A stretch of 64,000 nt of DNA from Chelatococcus albus (GCF_030067675.1 NZ_JASJEV010000001.1:200309-264308); one strand, 5' to 3'; shown: positions 24,093-34,776, counted from the first letter of the stretch. Notes: generated by a model from the sequence alone, not told the origin. Program-made: numbers and translations.

Positions 24093-25268
24093 TCATCGCT
24101 CGCCCCGTTGCGAATGAACATCCGGCGGCGACAACGTCAGGTGATCGTCGGCCGAGCGCGCGACGCGCGCATCGAAGCGGGAGCTCTCGCGATCGAGCGT
24201 CCCGTGCAGCCAGGCGACATCGTCGCGAGACGGACGATTGAGCCGGAAGCGCGCGATCTGAAGCGGCACCATGTCGAGGCCGAGAAGATCGCCGGTCGGG
24301 GGATCGACACGCGCGAAATACATGATGGCCAGATCGTCGCGAAACTCCTCGTAGCCGGCGATGCCCTCGTAGTCGTTCAGGAAGTCACCGCATCCGTAGA
24401 GGATCAGGCGCCTTCGATGGACCTCGATGGCCTTGGCGTGATGCGAGGAATGCCCGTGGACGACGGACACGTCTGCCTCGTCGATCAGAGCCCTGGCGAA
24501 CCGCTGCTGGTCCTGAGGGACGTCGTAACCCCAGTTCGAGCCCCAGTGGATCGAGACGACGACGACATCGCCCTGCCGCCGGACGGCACGCACCCGCCCG
24601 GCCACGTCTGCAACGGCCGCATCCGACAGATCGCGCAGGAAGCTGACGCCGGGCCTGTCCTGCCCGGCCGCCCAACCGGGTGGGACGCCGCTCGTCGCCA
24701 TGGCGAAGGCGAAGACGAGAACCCGCCCCTTTCCGGCCACGTCGAGGATGGCCGGCGCGCCCGCCTCTGCCGCATCCCGGCCGGCGCCGACGCCCTTCAC
24801 GCCGTGCCGGTCGAGGCAGGCGAGCGTTTCCAGCAGCCCCTCGCGTCCCCAATCGAGAACGTGGTTGTTGGCGAGAACGCAGCAATCGATCTGCCCGGCG
24901 CGGAGGCATTGGGCGTTATCGGGGCTCATCCTGTAGTTGATGCCCTTGGGCAGATAGGCGTCGCTGCGCGTGATGCTCGTCTCGAGGTTGATGACGCGCA
25001 CATCGGGCTGCACGCGCCGGAGCTCCGCAAGTGCCTCCCCCCAGGGATAGTCGAAGCCGACGGGCCTGGGGATCGGCCCGTTCGCGAGTTCGGCGAGACG
25101 GACATAGTCGGTCGCCGAGGCTACGCAGGGCTCGTAGAGGACAGGGTCACTCGGGTGCGGCAGCACCTGGTCGATGCCGCGCCCGATCATCACGTCGCCG
25201 CAGAGAAAGATGGTTATCGCTGCCTCGGTGCGTGTCGCTCCGGGACGCGACGGATCGACGTCTCCCAT
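24093..25268 (-). CDS. CapA-family metallophosphatase-like protein
   Basis: A 391-residue protein of the CapA/PgsA group, whose members take part in poly-gamma-glutamate capsule formation or have unknown phosphatase-like roles. The metal-site motifs are present in order: LCGDVMIGRGID near the start, NLETSIT, LANNHVLDWG, SIHWGSNWGYD and VHGHSSHHAK. The fold is of the calcineurin-like type. I chose ATG 25268 (MGDVDPSRPG); a GTG at 25292 would add eight residues. Neither start gives a signal peptide or membrane anchor, unlike Gram-positive CapA. No capBC ligase genes are nearby, so capsule synthesis is unlikely and the substrate is open. Confidence 0.85.
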   Translation of the reverse strand: MGDVDPSRPGATRTEAAITIFLCGDVMIGRGIDQVLPHPSDPVLYEPCVASATDYVRLAELANGPIPRPVGFDYPWGEALAELRRVQPDVRVINLETSITRSDAYLPKGINYRMSPDNAQCLRAGQIDCCVLANNHVLDWGREGLLETLACLDRHGVKGVGAGRDAAEAGAPAILDVAGKGRVLVFAFAMATSGVPPGWAAGQDRPGVSFLRDLSDAAVADVAGRVRAVRRQGDVVVVSIHWGSNWGYDVPQDQQRFARALIDEADVSVVHGHSSHHAKAIEVHRRRLILYGCGDFLNDYEGIAGYEEFRDDLAIMYFARVDPPTGDLLGLDMVPLQIARFRLNRPSRDDVAWLHGTLDRESSRFDARVARSADDHLTLSPPDVHSQRGER

Positions 25269-25518
25269 GACGCTGCACTCTCGGCCCGGCACCGGAGACG
25301 CCGGCAGGCGTGTGCTGCCGTCGTCTTCGTCATTCTAGCAGGCCTCCCCCGCCGCCCGCAGCGGGGCCGGCGACCAAGGGGGCCGCGGCGGGCGGAACTC
25401 GTCCGATCCGGGGCGGCAATCCGCCGCGACTCGCTCGCATAGGCTATGATGTGCCGGCGCGTCGGGGACGGCCGAGACATGGCTGGACCGCGCAGCTGCA
25501 TGCCGGAAGATCAAGTTC

Positions 25519-26388
25519 ATGTCCCTTCACGAAAAACGACCGTCGTCCTCCCTCCCCGCGCCCTCCCGGGACATCGCGCGCCTTGTCGAAATCATGGCCG
25601 CCCTGCGGACGCCCGGCACGGGCTGCCCCTGGGATCTCGAGCAGGATTTCACGAGCATCGTCCCCTACACGATCGAAGAGGCCTACGAAGTGGCTGACGC
25701 GGTCGCACGTGGAGACTTCGTCGATCTCAAGGACGAACTCGGCGATCTCCTGCTTCAGGTCGTGTTCCACGCGCGCATGGCCGAGGAGGCGAAGCATTTC
25801 TCCTTCGGCGACGTGGTCGAGGCGATCACACGCAAGCTCATCCGCCGCCATCCCCACGTCTTCGGCGATGCGCGCAATCTCTCGCCCGAGGCGGTCAAGA
25901 CGCTCTGGGGGCAGATCAAGGCCGAGGAGAAGGCCGAGCGGCAGGCCGCGCGACAGGCCGCCGGCACGTACGACGAGACGGCGAGCCTTCTCGACGGCAT
26001 TCCCCATGCGCTCCCTGCCCTCGCCCGCGCCGACAAGCTGCAGCGCAAGGCCGCGACGGTCGGCTTCGACTGGAGCGAGACCACGCAGGTGATCGCCAAG
26101 ATCCGGGAGGAGCTTGCGGAAACCGAGGAAGCGGTGGCCGCTGGCGACCGCACGGCCCAGGCCGACGAGATCGGCGATCTCCTCTTTGCCGTCGCCAATC
26201 TCGCCCGCCATCTCGACATCGATCCGGAAGCGGCCTTGCGCGGAACCAACGCCAAGTTCGAGCGGCGCTTCCGCCGCATCGAACAAAGTCTTGCCAAAAA
26301 AGGAAAAAATCCATCCGAGTCCACCTTGGACGAGATGGAAGCCCTGTGGCAGGCCGCCAAGGCGGAGGAAGCGGCCCCAGGAGGATGA
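25519..26388 (+). CDS. mazG: Nucleoside triphosphate pyrophosphohydrolase MazG
   Basis: Cytoplasmic house-cleaning enzyme of 289 residues that hydrolyses (d)NTPs to NMP and pyrophosphate. Two MazG repeats are present. The first starts at CPWDLEQDFTSIVPYTIEEAYEVADA (about residues 35-60), with the metal-binding EExxE and the following DELGDLLLQVVFH. The second has REELAETEEAVAA and DEIGDLLFAVANLARH. The motif HPHVFGD lies between them. The second half ends FERRFRRIEQ and TLDEMEALWQ as in other MazG proteins. It converges on hflX; a hairpin without a T tract lies between them. Confidence 0.95.
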   Translation: MSLHEKRPSSSLPAPSRDIARLVEIMAALRTPGTGCPWDLEQDFTSIVPYTIEEAYEVADAVARGDFVDLKDELGDLLLQVVFHARMAEEAKHFSFGDVVEAITRKLIRRHPHVFGDARNLSPEAVKTLWGQIKAEEKAERQAARQAAGTYDETASLLDGIPHALPALARADKLQRKAATVGFDWSETTQVIAKIREELAETEEAVAAGDRTAQADEIGDLLFAVANLARHLDIDPEAALRGTNAKFERRFRRIEQSLAKKGKNPSESTLDEMEALWQAAKAEEAAPGG

Positions 26389-26433
26389 TCGTCCAGGGTC
26401 GAGGCAGCCCGGCGGCTCGCCCCTACCGTCCGA

Positions 26434-26452
26434 TCGACCGTCATCCGGTCGA
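26434..26452. terminator. Weak hairpin between mazG and hflX
   Basis: Perfect 7-base arms, TCGACCG (26434-26440) and CGGTCGA (26446-26452), with a 5-base loop, in the 106-base convergent gap. No T run follows on either strand, so termination activity is uncertain. Confidence 0.3.
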
Positions 26453-26494
26453 AGCTTCATGCACGAGGCGGGCCGCAGCGACGACGGAAGGGCG

Positions 26495-27901
26495 TCAGCG
26501 GACGCGCCTTGCGCCGAGGCAGCGGCGAATGAGGCGCGGTTCCTTCTCCGGCGCGATGCGAACGGCGAGCACGAGATTGCCGTCCTCGTCCGTGCGCCGC
26601 TCCAGCACCTCGGCCTCCTCGTAGAGCCAGTTGAGGGCAGCGCCATCCGCCGCATCGAGCGTCACGCGGTAGACGGGCCGCCCCTCCGCGATCCGCGCTT
26701 CGATCCCGGCCAGCAGGCGATCGAGCCCCTGCCCCGTCAGCGCCGAGACGAGCACCGGCCGGTGCTCCTGTGGCCTGCGTTCGGCGATGTTGGCGAGTTT
26801 CTGCCGCTGTGCCTCATCCAGGAGGTCTGACTTGTTCCACACCTCGATGATGCGGCGGCCGTCCTCCGCATCGATGCCAAGCTCCTGCAGGATGTTCTCG
26901 ACATCGGCCGCCTGGGCCTCGGTATCCTCATGCGACACGTCGCGCACGTGGAGGAGTACGTCCGCCTCGATCACATCCTCCAGCGTCGCCCGGAAGGCGG
27001 CGACCAGCATCGTCGGCAGGTCGGAAATGAACCCCACCGTATCCGACAGGATGGCCTTCTCCCCGTGCGGCAGCTCGATCGCCCGCGCGGTCGGATCAAG
27101 CGTCGCGAACAGCATGTTCTCGGCGAGGACGGTGGCGGTCGTCAGGCGATTGAAGAGCGTCGACTTGCCGGCATTCGTGTAGCCCACGAGCGCAATGATC
27201 GGATAGGGCACGCGCCGGCGGCTCGCCCGGTGCAGCGAGCGTGTGCGCTTCACCTGATCGAGCTCCCGCTCGATCCGCGTCATGCGCTCCTGGATGAGGC
27301 GCCTGTCGGCCTCGATCTGCGTCTCGCCAGGCCCGCCGAGGAAGCCGAAACCGCCACGCTGGCGCTCGAGATGCGTCCAGGAGCGGACGAGGCGGCTCTT
27401 CTGGTAGGTCAGATGCGCAAGCTCGACCTGCAGGGCGCCCTCCCGTGTGCGGGCGCGGCGCCCGAAGATCTCGAGAATGAGACCGGTCCGGTCGATGACC
27501 TTGCAGCCCCACGCCTTCTCCAGGTTGCGCTGCTGGACGGGTGACAGCGCGCAATCCATGACGACAAGACCGATCTCCTCGGCCTTCACCGCGCCGGCGA
27601 TCTCCTCGACCTTGCCCTTGCCGAGATAGGTCGCCGGCCGGATGGCATCGAGCGACGCGACGAAGGTGCGCACCACGTTCAGGTCGATCGCGAGCGCAAG
27701 ACCGGCGGCCTCGTCGAGGCGCGCCTGCATGTCTCTGGCCGAAGCCGCGTCGGGCGCAGACTCGCCGCGCGGTCTGCGGACGACGTAAGGGCCGATGACG
27801 AACGCACGTGTTCCCGCGGCGACCGTCTTCTCGGGCTCGGCGAGATGCGCCGCCAGCGCGCCCCCTCGTTGCGCTCCCTTGCGCGTCTTCGGTTCGGTCA
27901 C
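26495..27901 (-). CDS. hflX: GTPase HflX
   Basis: Ribosome-associated GTPase of 468 residues that rescues or splits stalled ribosomes under stress. The N-terminal HflX domain includes [12 protein letters not shown] and [20 protein letters not shown]. The glycine-rich stretch [20 protein letters not shown] is diagnostic. The G domain has P-loop [11 protein letters not shown] (240-250), [10 protein letters not shown] for switch II and NKSD. The start is a GTG immediately after the hfq stop (one base between), giving close coupling. The hfq-hflX order is conserved across Proteobacteria. Confidence 0.95.
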   Translation of the reverse strand: MTEPKTRKGAQRGGALAAHLAEPEKTVAAGTRAFVIGPYVVRRPRGESAPDAASARDMQARLDEAAGLALAIDLNVVRTFVASLDAIRPATYLGKGKVEEIAGAVKAEEIGLVVMDCALSPVQQRNLEKAWGCKVIDRTGLILEIFGRRARTREGALQVELAHLTYQKSRLVRSWTHLERQRGGFGFLGGPGETQIEADRRLIQERMTRIERELDQVKRTRSLHRASRRRVPYPIIALVGYTNAGKSTLFNRLTTATVLAENMLFATLDPTARAIELPHGEKAILSDTVGFISDLPTMLVAAFRATLEDVIEADVLLHVRDVSHEDTEAQAADVENILQELGIDAEDGRRIIEVWNKSDLLDEAQRQKLANIAERRPQEHRPVLVSALTGQGLDRLLAGIEARIAEGRPVYRVTLDAADGAALNWLYEEAEVLERRTDEDGNLVLAVRIAPEKEPRLIRRCLGARRVR

Positions 27902-27902
27902 C

Positions 27903-28163
27903 TCACGCCTTCTCGGCTACGCCGTTTTCGTCCGCCTGTTCGAAGAGCTGGATCGGATGACCCGGCATGATGGTGGATATGGCATGTTTGTAGACGAGCT
28001 GCGAATGCCCGTCGCGACGGAGAAGGACGCAGAAATTGTCAAACCAGGTGACGACGCCTTGCAGCTTCACGCCATTCACCAAAAAGATTGTCAGCGGAAC
28101 CTTGTTCTTACGGACGTGATTGAGAAAAGTGTCCTGCAGGTTTTGCGCGCGTTCGCCCGCCAT
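27903..28163 (-). CDS. hfq: RNA chaperone Hfq
   Basis: Sm-like hexameric RNA chaperone of 86 residues that helps small RNAs pair with mRNAs. Sm1 appears as [31 protein letters not shown] and Sm2 as [10 protein letters not shown]. The proximal-face residues and FDNF are conserved. The ATG starts [11 protein letters not shown]; the frame is open further upstream but that sequence is not Hfq-like. It has the short C-terminal tail typical of Alphaproteobacteria. It is followed at once by hflX and preceded by a 247-base gap after ntrX that should hold its promoter. Confidence 0.97.
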   Translation of the reverse strand: MAGERAQNLQDTFLNHVRKNKVPLTIFLVNGVKLQGVVTWFDNFCVLLRRDGHSQLVYKHAISTIMPGHPIQLFEQADENGVAEKA

Positions 28164-28410
28164 CGTTTGAGCCTCGTGTGCCGTGCTGCCGCCGGTCCTG
28201 GCCGCGGAGCCACGCGTTGTTGTTGTCGCCGCGGCAACACTCGGTGGAGCACCGCCGTGACGAGACCGGTCGTCGCGCATTACAGGGCGAGAACCGCCCA
28301 CGCGCAAGTGGTAATCAAACGATCACCCATTCCCACACGGCATCTCGCTGTGCACCTCCCGTGCTTGCCCGCCCAGCACAAGGCGAATCCCCGCCTGAGG
28401 CGCCCCGGCA

Positions 28411-29784
28411 TCAGCTCGCACCGATGCCGAGGGACTTGAGTTTTCGGTGCAGCGCCGAGCGCTCCATGCCGATGAACTCGGCGGTACGCGAGATATTGCC
28501 GGAGAATCGGTTGATCTGCGCGATGAGATACTCGCGCTCGAAGATCTCGCGGGCGTCGCGCAGCGGCAGGCCCATGAGCTTCTCGCCGCCGGCCCCGGCC
28601 GGCGTGGTGGGCACGAGGGCGCCGATCTCCGACGGCAGCATGTCGGCCGTGATCTCGGCCTCCGGGTCGCCCCCGGCGAGAATCATCAGGCGCTCCACGT
28701 TGTTGCGCAGCTGGCGCATGTTCCCCGGCCAGTCGTGCGACTGCAGGACCGCCATCGCGTCCTCGGCGATGATGCGCTTGGAGAGGCCGGTTGCCGACGA
28801 GATCTGCTCCATGAAGAACATGATCAGCTCGGGCACGTCCTCCCGCCGCTCGGCGAGCGACGGGACCCGGATCGGCACCACGCCGAGCCGGTGGAACAGA
28901 TCCTCGCGGAAACGCCCGGCGGCGATCTCCGAGCTGAGGTCGCGACTCGTGGAGGAGATGATGCGCACGTCGACGTGGACGCGCGTGCTCCCGTTCACGC
29001 GCTGGAAATTCTGGTCGACCAGCACGCGCAGGATGCGGCCCTGCGTCTCGCGCGGCATGTCCGCGACCTCGTCGATGTAGAGCGTGCCGCCGTGCGCCTC
29101 CTCCAGGGCGCCGATGCGACGGCCGCGGCCGTCGCTGCTCTCGACACCGAACAGCTCGCTCTCCATCCTGTCCGGCGTGATCGTCGCCGCATTGATGACG
29201 ACGAACGGTCCCGGAGCACGGTTGGACAGCGCGTGGAGCGTGCGCGCCGCGAGTTCCTTGCCTGAACCGGGCGCGCCCGAGATGAGCACGCGCGCATTTG
29301 TCGGCGCCACGCGCTCGATCGTCTGCCGAAGCTGGTTGGCGGCCGGCGAACGGCCGACGATGCGGCTCGCCTGGACGGAACGGACCTTGAGTTCCTTCAC
29401 CTCGCGCTTGAGGCGCGCCGCCTCCAGTGCCCGCTCCGCGACCAGGACGAGGCGGTCGGCCTTGAAGGGCTTCTCGATGAAGTCATAGGCGCCGCGCTTG
29501 ATGGCGGATACGGCCGTCTCGATGTTTCCGTGTCCGGAGATCATCACGACCGGCAGTTCCGGATGCAACTCCTTGATGACGTCGAGCACCTGCAGACCGT
29601 CGAGGCGGCTGCCCTGCAGCCAGATATCCAGGAAGACGAGGTGCGGCCTGCGCATCTCGATGGCCGCCAGCGCCTCGTCCGAGCTGCCGGCCGTACGGGT
29701 GCGATGCCCTTCGTCCTCCAGGATACCGGCGACGAGATCGCGGATATCCGCCTCGTCATCGACGATCAGGATGTCGGCACTCAT
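28411..29784 (-). CDS. ntrX: Nitrogen-assimilation response regulator NtrX
   Basis: NtrC-like regulator of 457 residues, partner of NtrY. The receiver has Asp53 in VFLDIWLQGS. The AAA+ domain has Walker A GAPGSGKE and an ELFGVESSDGRGRR region where sigma-54 activators carry GAFTGA; the motif is absent, as usual in alphaproteobacterial NtrX, so it probably does not activate sigma-54 directly. A Fis-type helix-turn-helix ends the protein (NISRTAEFIGMERSALHRKLKSLG). The start overlaps the ntrY stop by four bases. NtrYX affects nitrogen use, redox response and envelope functions in relatives. Confidence 0.95.
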   Translation of the reverse strand: MSADILIVDDEADIRDLVAGILEDEGHRTRTAGSSDEALAAIEMRRPHLVFLDIWLQGSRLDGLQVLDVIKELHPELPVVMISGHGNIETAVSAIKRGAYDFIEKPFKADRLVLVAERALEAARLKREVKELKVRSVQASRIVGRSPAANQLRQTIERVAPTNARVLISGAPGSGKELAARTLHALSNRAPGPFVVINAATITPDRMESELFGVESSDGRGRRIGALEEAHGGTLYIDEVADMPRETQGRILRVLVDQNFQRVNGSTRVHVDVRIISSTSRDLSSEIAAGRFREDLFHRLGVVPIRVPSLAERREDVPELIMFFMEQISSATGLSKRIIAEDAMAVLQSHDWPGNMRQLRNNVERLMILAGGDPEAEITADMLPSEIGALVPTTPAGAGGEKLMGLPLRDAREIFEREYLIAQINRFSGNISRTAEFIGMERSALHRKLKSLGIGAS

Positions 29785-32021
29785 CCGTGAGCCCTCTGTG
29801 ATGTGGCATGGGCGCCTGCGGCGGAAGCCGCCGTGGCACCGCCGCCGGTTCTTGGAAACCAGAGTCGGACGCGAGCCCCCCGCCCTCCCGCGGCCACGCC
29901 AGGCGCGTCGAGCAGCTCGATGCCGCCGCCGTGGTCCTCGAGGATCTTGCCCACGATGGCGAGGCCGAGCCCCGTGCCGCCCTCGCGCGTCGTCATGTAG
30001 GGCTCGAGGAGCCGCTGGCGATGCTCCTTCGGGAAGCCCTTGCCGTTGTCTGTCACCTCGATGACGACAATGTCCTCGGGCTCGAGGCGCACCCCGACAT
30101 GCACGAGCCCGGGCCCCCTCTCCTCCGCCGATACGGCAAGGACAGCCTCGGTCGCATTCTTGATGATGTTGGTCACTGCCTGAGCGATCAGCCGCCGGTC
30201 GAAACGCGCCAGGATCTTCTCGGCCGGCAGGTCGTCCTGGAAATGCAGGTCGGGATTGCCCAGCCGCATCATGAACAGCACCTGGCGCACCGTCTCGACG
30301 ACATCCTCGGTATCGAGAGATGGCTTCGGCATCCGCGCGAACGAGGAGAACTCATCCACCATGCGCTTGATGTCGTCGACCTGACGCACGATCGTATCCG
30401 TGCACTGGTCGAAGACCTCGCGATCGGTGGTGATGACCTTGCCATACTTGCGGCGGATGCGCTCCGCCGACAATTGGATCGGCGTCAGCGGGTTCTTGAT
30501 CTCGTGGGCGATGCGGCGCGCCACGTCAGCCCAGGCCGAGGTGCGCTGCGCTGCGACCAGATCGGTGATGTCGTCGAGGGTGACGACGAAGCCCTTGTCC
30601 TCGCCGGCCGCCTGCTCGCTCGTGACGCGCACATTGAGCGTGCGGTCACGCCCGTCGCGGGCGAGCGCGATCTGGCCCTGGACCAGCCGCTGGCGCCCGG
30701 CGCGGGCCTCCTCGACGAGCTCCATCAGCTCCGGCACGACCTCGGCGATGCGGCATCCGACGAGGCTGGTGGCCGGGGCGCGCAACAGCGCCTCGGCCGA
30801 AGGATTGACGATGGAGATGCGCCCGGCGGCGTCCATGCCGATGACGCCCGCCGAAACACCGGCCAGCACGGCCTCGGTGAAGCGGCGGCGCTTGTCGATC
30901 ACCTCGCTCGCGGCGACGAGGCCGTCGTGCTGCTGGCGCAGCTCGGTCGTCATCTTGTTGAAGGTCGCGCCCAGATGGGCGAGATCGCCCTCCGAGCGCC
31001 GGATGGGAACCTGAACGTAGAAGTTGCCGGTCGCCACCTGATCGGTGGCCCGGATCAGCCGGCGGATCGGAGTGACGAGGCGGTTCGCGAAGCTGAGGCC
31101 GAACCAGACCGCAGACAAGAGGACGATGAGAGCGACCAGCGCAAACATCGACGCGAAGGCGATCTGGATGCCGAGCTTCTTCTGTTCGAGAGCCTGGTAA
31201 TAGGCAACGCCAGCCTCCGCCGCGGCCGGGAACTCGACCGCGCGCGGATCGACAGGACGGGCCACGAAGAGGTAGACATCATCCTGAGAGATGAGTTTAA
31301 GAACACCGCGGAAGACATTGTTTGAGCGAGGCACGAGGCACAGGGGATCCGTCGTGTTCGCTTCCTTCAGATCCTCCTGGCTCGGCAGCGACAGGTTCTC
31401 GATCGGCTTCGCCTCGATGCGCTCGATGACGGAACCGTCCCCCTTGACCAGCATGGCGACCGGGAAGCCGAGAAACACGGCGCGCGACAGCATGAAGTCG
31501 TGGAACACCTTGCGGTCGGCGTCGAACAGCACCTTGGCCCGGTTGAGGTCGGCCGCCATCAGGTTGGTTTCGCGCACGATCATGCGGCATTGCGTGTCGC
31601 GATAGGCGTGGGCGATCTCCGTCGTGTTGCCGATCAGCGCCTTCAGGGAGCTGGTGAACCAGGGGTCGAGCCCCCGCTCCAGCGTCACCGAGGCGACGAT
31701 CGCCACGAGGACGGCCGGAAAGGCCGCAACGAGGCTGAACAGCGACACGATGCGGACATGCAGCCCGGCCGCCGCTGCTCCCTCCCGGCGCGCGCGGAAG
31801 AGGCTCCAGGTGTCCCAGACGATGATGGCGATCAGCAGGAGCACCAGGGCGCCGTTGAGGAGCAGCGCCCAGACAACCACCTCGTGGGTCGGGAGGATCG
31901 GCGTCATGCCGGCGAGCACGAGGAAGGTGACGAGCGCCGACAGGAGCGCGAGCACCACCGCTGCCGTGCCGATGAGGCCAGACACGCGCGACGCACGGTC
32001 GTCACGCGCCGCGCGCTCCAT
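29781..32021 (-). CDS. ntrY: Nitrogen-regulation sensor histidine kinase NtrY
   Basis: Membrane sensor kinase of 746 residues from the ATG MERAARDDRASR, which has GGAGAG upstream; a TTG 93 bases further up is less likely. Three helices lie near the N-terminus (about 17-40, 50-70 and 90-112). A periplasmic part includes YRDTQCRMIVRETN, and a fourth helix is near 285-307. HAMP (RLVTPIRRLIRATDQVATG), PAS (AGVSAGVIGMDAAGRISIVNPSAEALL) and the H-box [22 protein letters not shown] follow, then N, G1 and G2 boxes. It is four-base coupled to ntrX. A palindrome lies 85-102 bases upstream of the start. Confidence 0.95.
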   Translation of the reverse strand: MERAARDDRASRVSGLIGTAAVVLALLSALVTFLVLAGMTPILPTHEVVVWALLLNGALVLLLIAIIVWDTWSLFRARREGAAAAGLHVRIVSLFSLVAAFPAVLVAIVASVTLERGLDPWFTSSLKALIGNTTEIAHAYRDTQCRMIVRETNLMAADLNRAKVLFDADRKVFHDFMLSRAVFLGFPVAMLVKGDGSVIERIEAKPIENLSLPSQEDLKEANTTDPLCLVPRSNNVFRGVLKLISQDDVYLFVARPVDPRAVEFPAAAEAGVAYYQALEQKKLGIQIAFASMFALVALIVLLSAVWFGLSFANRLVTPIRRLIRATDQVATGNFYVQVPIRRSEGDLAHLGATFNKMTTELRQQHDGLVAASEVIDKRRRFTEAVLAGVSAGVIGMDAAGRISIVNPSAEALLRAPATSLVGCRIAEVVPELMELVEEARAGRQRLVQGQIALARDGRDRTLNVRVTSEQAAGEDKGFVVTLDDITDLVAAQRTSAWADVARRIAHEIKNPLTPIQLSAERIRRKYGKVITTDREVFDQCTDTIVRQVDDIKRMVDEFSSFARMPKPSLDTEDVVETVRQVLFMMRLGNPDLHFQDDLPAEKILARFDRRLIAQAVTNIIKNATEAVLAVSAEERGPGLVHVGVRLEPEDIVVIEVTDNGKGFPKEHRQRLLEPYMTTREGGTGLGLAIVGKILEDHGGGIELLDAPGVAAGGRGARVRLWFPRTGGGATAASAAGAHATSQRAHG

Positions 32022-32105
32022 CTCTCCGCCGCCAGCCGGTTTCAAACGGTCCTCGCCATCAGGATGGTCCCGGGCATCGGCGAATCGCCGCGCCCATGTG
32101 ATGCA

Positions 32106-32123
32106 ACAACACAACAGTGTTGT
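32106..32123. promoter_or_regulatory. Palindrome upstream of ntrY
   Basis: Inverted repeat ACAACAC (32106-32112), 4-base spacer, GTGTTGT (32117-32123), in the 150-base gap between ntrC and ntrY, in a locally AT-rich segment. It does not match the NtrC consensus (TGCACC-N-GGTGCA). It could be an operator or a small hairpin in the ntrY leader. Confidence 0.35.
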
Positions 32124-32171
32124 CCGAATAAGACATTCCCGAGGCGGAAACCACCCTCCATTCAGAGGGGA

Positions 32172-33623
32172 TCAACGTGGCGTGCGGATCACCTGCAAAT
32201 CGAGATCCCGGATCTTCTTGCGCAAGGTGTTGCGATTGAGCCCGAGCAACTCGGCCGCCTTGATCTGATTGCCGCGCGTCGCGGCGAGCGCCATGGCGAT
32301 CAGCGGCGCCTCGACCTCGCGCAGGATGCGATGATAGAGGCCCGGCGGCGGCAGCCGATCCTTGAACTCGCCGAAATAGCTCAGGAGATGGCGCTCCACG
32401 GACTCGGAGAGGCCTTCCGTCGCCGGCGCCGTTGCCGCTGCAGGCTCCGCGACAGCCGCCGGGGATGCCGGTTCCAGCTCGGCGTCGATGATCGGGCCGG
32501 TGATCGTCTCCTGTGGATAGAGGGCGGCGAGGCGGCGAACCAGATTCTCGAGCTCGCGTACGTTGCCGGGCCAGCGGTAGCGCTTCAGTTTTTCGGTGGC
32601 GTCGGCATCGAGCTGCTTGCGCGGCAGCCCTTCGCGCTCGACGAGGTTGAAGAAGTGCCGGACGAGATCCGGCACGTCCTCGCTGCGCTCGCGCAATGGC
32701 GGCAGGCGCAGCGGCACGACATTGAGACGGAAGAACAGGTCCTCCCTGAAGAGCCCCTGCTGGATGGACAACCGCAGGTCCTTGTTGGTGGCCGCGATGA
32801 TGCGCACGTTGGTCTTGATCGGCGTGCGGCCGCCGACCGTCGTGTATTCGCCCTGCTGCAGAACGCGCAGGAGGCGTGTCTGCGCCTCCATCGGCATGTC
32901 GCCGATCTCGTCGAGGAAGAGCGTGCCCCCCTCCGCCTGTTCGAAGCGCCCGACGCTGCGCGCCGCGGCGCCCGTAAAGGCACCCTTCTCATGCCCGAAC
33001 AGCTCGGACTCGATGAGATCGCGCGGGATGGCCGCCATGTTGATGGCGACGAAGGGGCCGTTGCGCCGCTTGCCGTAGTCGTGCAGGGCGCGCGCGACGA
33101 GTTCCTTGCCCGTGCCCGATTCGCCCGTGATCATGACGGTGAGGTCGGTCGGCATCAGGCGGGCGAGCGCCCGGTAGATCTCCTGCATCGCCGGCGAGCG
33201 CCCGACGAGCGGAATCTCCTCGACCTCCGGCTGGCCAGCTGCAGGCGCCTGGCCGCGCGGCCGCGACAGCGCGCGCCCGACGACGGCGACGAGCTCCTTC
33301 AGGTCGAACGGCTTCGGCAGATATTCGTAGGCGCCGCGCTCGGAGGCTCGGATGGCCGTCATGAAGGTGTTCTGCGCGCTCATGACGATGAGCGGCAGCT
33401 CGGGCCTGACCTTCTTGATGCGCGGCAGGAGATCGAACGCATTGCCGTCGGGCATCACCACGTCGGTGATGACGAGATCGCCCTCCCCCTGCGCTACCCA
33501 TTGCCAGAGGGTTGCCGCATTGCCGGTGGATCGCACCTCGTAGCCGGCGCGAGACAGCGCCTGGTTGAGGACGGTGCGGATCGCAGCGTCGTCATCAGCG
33601 ATCAGGATGCTTCCGCTCGCCAT
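32172..33623 (-). CDS. ntrC: Nitrogen regulator NtrC (sigma-54 activator)
   Basis: Sigma-54-dependent enhancer-binding protein of 483 residues. The receiver has Asp54 ([11 protein letters not shown]). The AAA+ domain has Walker A GESGTGKE and [15 protein letters not shown] with the complete GAFTGA loop, then FLDEIGDMP for Walker B. The C-terminal Fis-like helix-turn-helix reads [24 protein letters not shown] chose the ATG at 33623, which has AGGAGG 4 bases upstream; another ATG at 33635 is in frame. The gene begins just after ntrB (8 bases from its stop), as in other Rhizobiales. Confidence 0.96.
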   Translation of the reverse strand: MASGSILIADDDAAIRTVLNQALSRAGYEVRSTGNAATLWQWVAQGEGDLVITDVVMPDGNAFDLLPRIKKVRPELPLIVMSAQNTFMTAIRASERGAYEYLPKPFDLKELVAVVGRALSRPRGQAPAAGQPEVEEIPLVGRSPAMQEIYRALARLMPTDLTVMITGESGTGKELVARALHDYGKRRNGPFVAINMAAIPRDLIESELFGHEKGAFTGAAARSVGRFEQAEGGTLFLDEIGDMPMEAQTRLLRVLQQGEYTTVGGRTPIKTNVRIIAATNKDLRLSIQQGLFREDLFFRLNVVPLRLPPLRERSEDVPDLVRHFFNLVEREGLPRKQLDADATEKLKRYRWPGNVRELENLVRRLAALYPQETITGPIIDAELEPASPAAVAEPAAATAPATEGLSESVERHLLSYFGEFKDRLPPPGLYHRILREVEAPLIAMALAATRGNQIKAAELLGLNRNTLRKKIRDLDLQVIRTPR

Positions 33624-33631
33624 GGTCCTCC

Positions 33632-34776
33632 TCATGTCTCCGAGACTCGCCCGTCACGGGCGGTGAACATCGGCAGCAGCACGCGGAACGTCGTGCGGCG
33701 CGGGGCGGACTCGCATTCGACGATGCCCCCGTGGTCCCCGATGATCTTGGCGACCAAAGCAAGACCGAGGCCAGACCCCTGGGCCTTGGTGGTGACGAAG
33801 GGATCGAAGAGATTGGGCAGGATGTCGCTCGGCACACCCGGGCCGTTGTCGCGCACGCAGATTTCCAGCGGCAGGCTGACCCGCCCCTCGGAGCCGCGCA
33901 CCGCCATACGCAGGCCCGGCCGGAAGGCCGTCGACAGGACGATCTCGCCGTCAAGCGAGTCGGGGCCGATGGCCTCGGCGGCATTCTTCACAAGATTGAG
34001 AAAGATCTGGATGAGCTGGTCGCGGTTGCCGTGCACCGGCGGCAGCGACGGATCGTAAATTTCGAGGAAGCGGATGTGACGGGCAAAGCCCGACTGCGCC
34101 AGGCGCTTCACATGATCGAGCACGCCATGGATATTGACCGGCCCGCGCTCGATCGGCCGCTCGTCGCTGAAGAGCTCCATACGCTCCACGAGCTTCACGA
34201 TGCGGTCGGTCTCGTCGCAGATCAACCGTGTCAGGAGACGGTCGTCGTCCCCGACCGCGCTTTCGAGGAGCTGAGCCGCGCCACGAATACCCGAGAGCGG
34301 ATTCTTGATCTCATGCGCCAACATGGCGCCGAGCGCCGTGATCGAACGGGCCGCCCCGCGGTGCGTCAATTGCCTGTCCATTTTATCGGCAATTGTCCGC
34401 TCTTGCAGCATGAGGACGACCTGGCGACCGTCTTCACCGAAGGGAGCTGCAAAGACATCCACGACCCGCTCGGCGCCGATGCGCGGGGTGCCGACGTCGA
34501 CGCGATACTCGCTGACGCTTGCCAGGCGCTTGCGTACCTCCTCCGCCAGGACGACGACGGGCGATCCGAACGGCACCAGATCGGCGAGCCGCTGGCGTTG
34601 CATGACCGGCAGGCTGAGCTCGAAGAAGTCCTCGGCAGCGCTGTTGGCATGGACGATGACGTCCCCCTCCCCGACCACCAGGACCGGCAGAGGCAGCACA
34701 TTGAGGATACGTTCCCCGGCGAAGCCCGATGTTGCCTCAGGCATGAGCACGAACTCCTGAAGGCCGCCGTGAGCCA

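Noticed and set aside
28411-29784. NtrX as a sigma-54 activator
   Set aside because: The GAFTGA loop needed for sigma-54 contact is replaced, as usual for alphaproteobacterial NtrX, so I did not call it a sigma-54 activator.
31500-34058. An 852-codon open frame on the plus strand opposite ntrY and ntrC
   Set aside because: Antisense shadow of two well-defined regulators.
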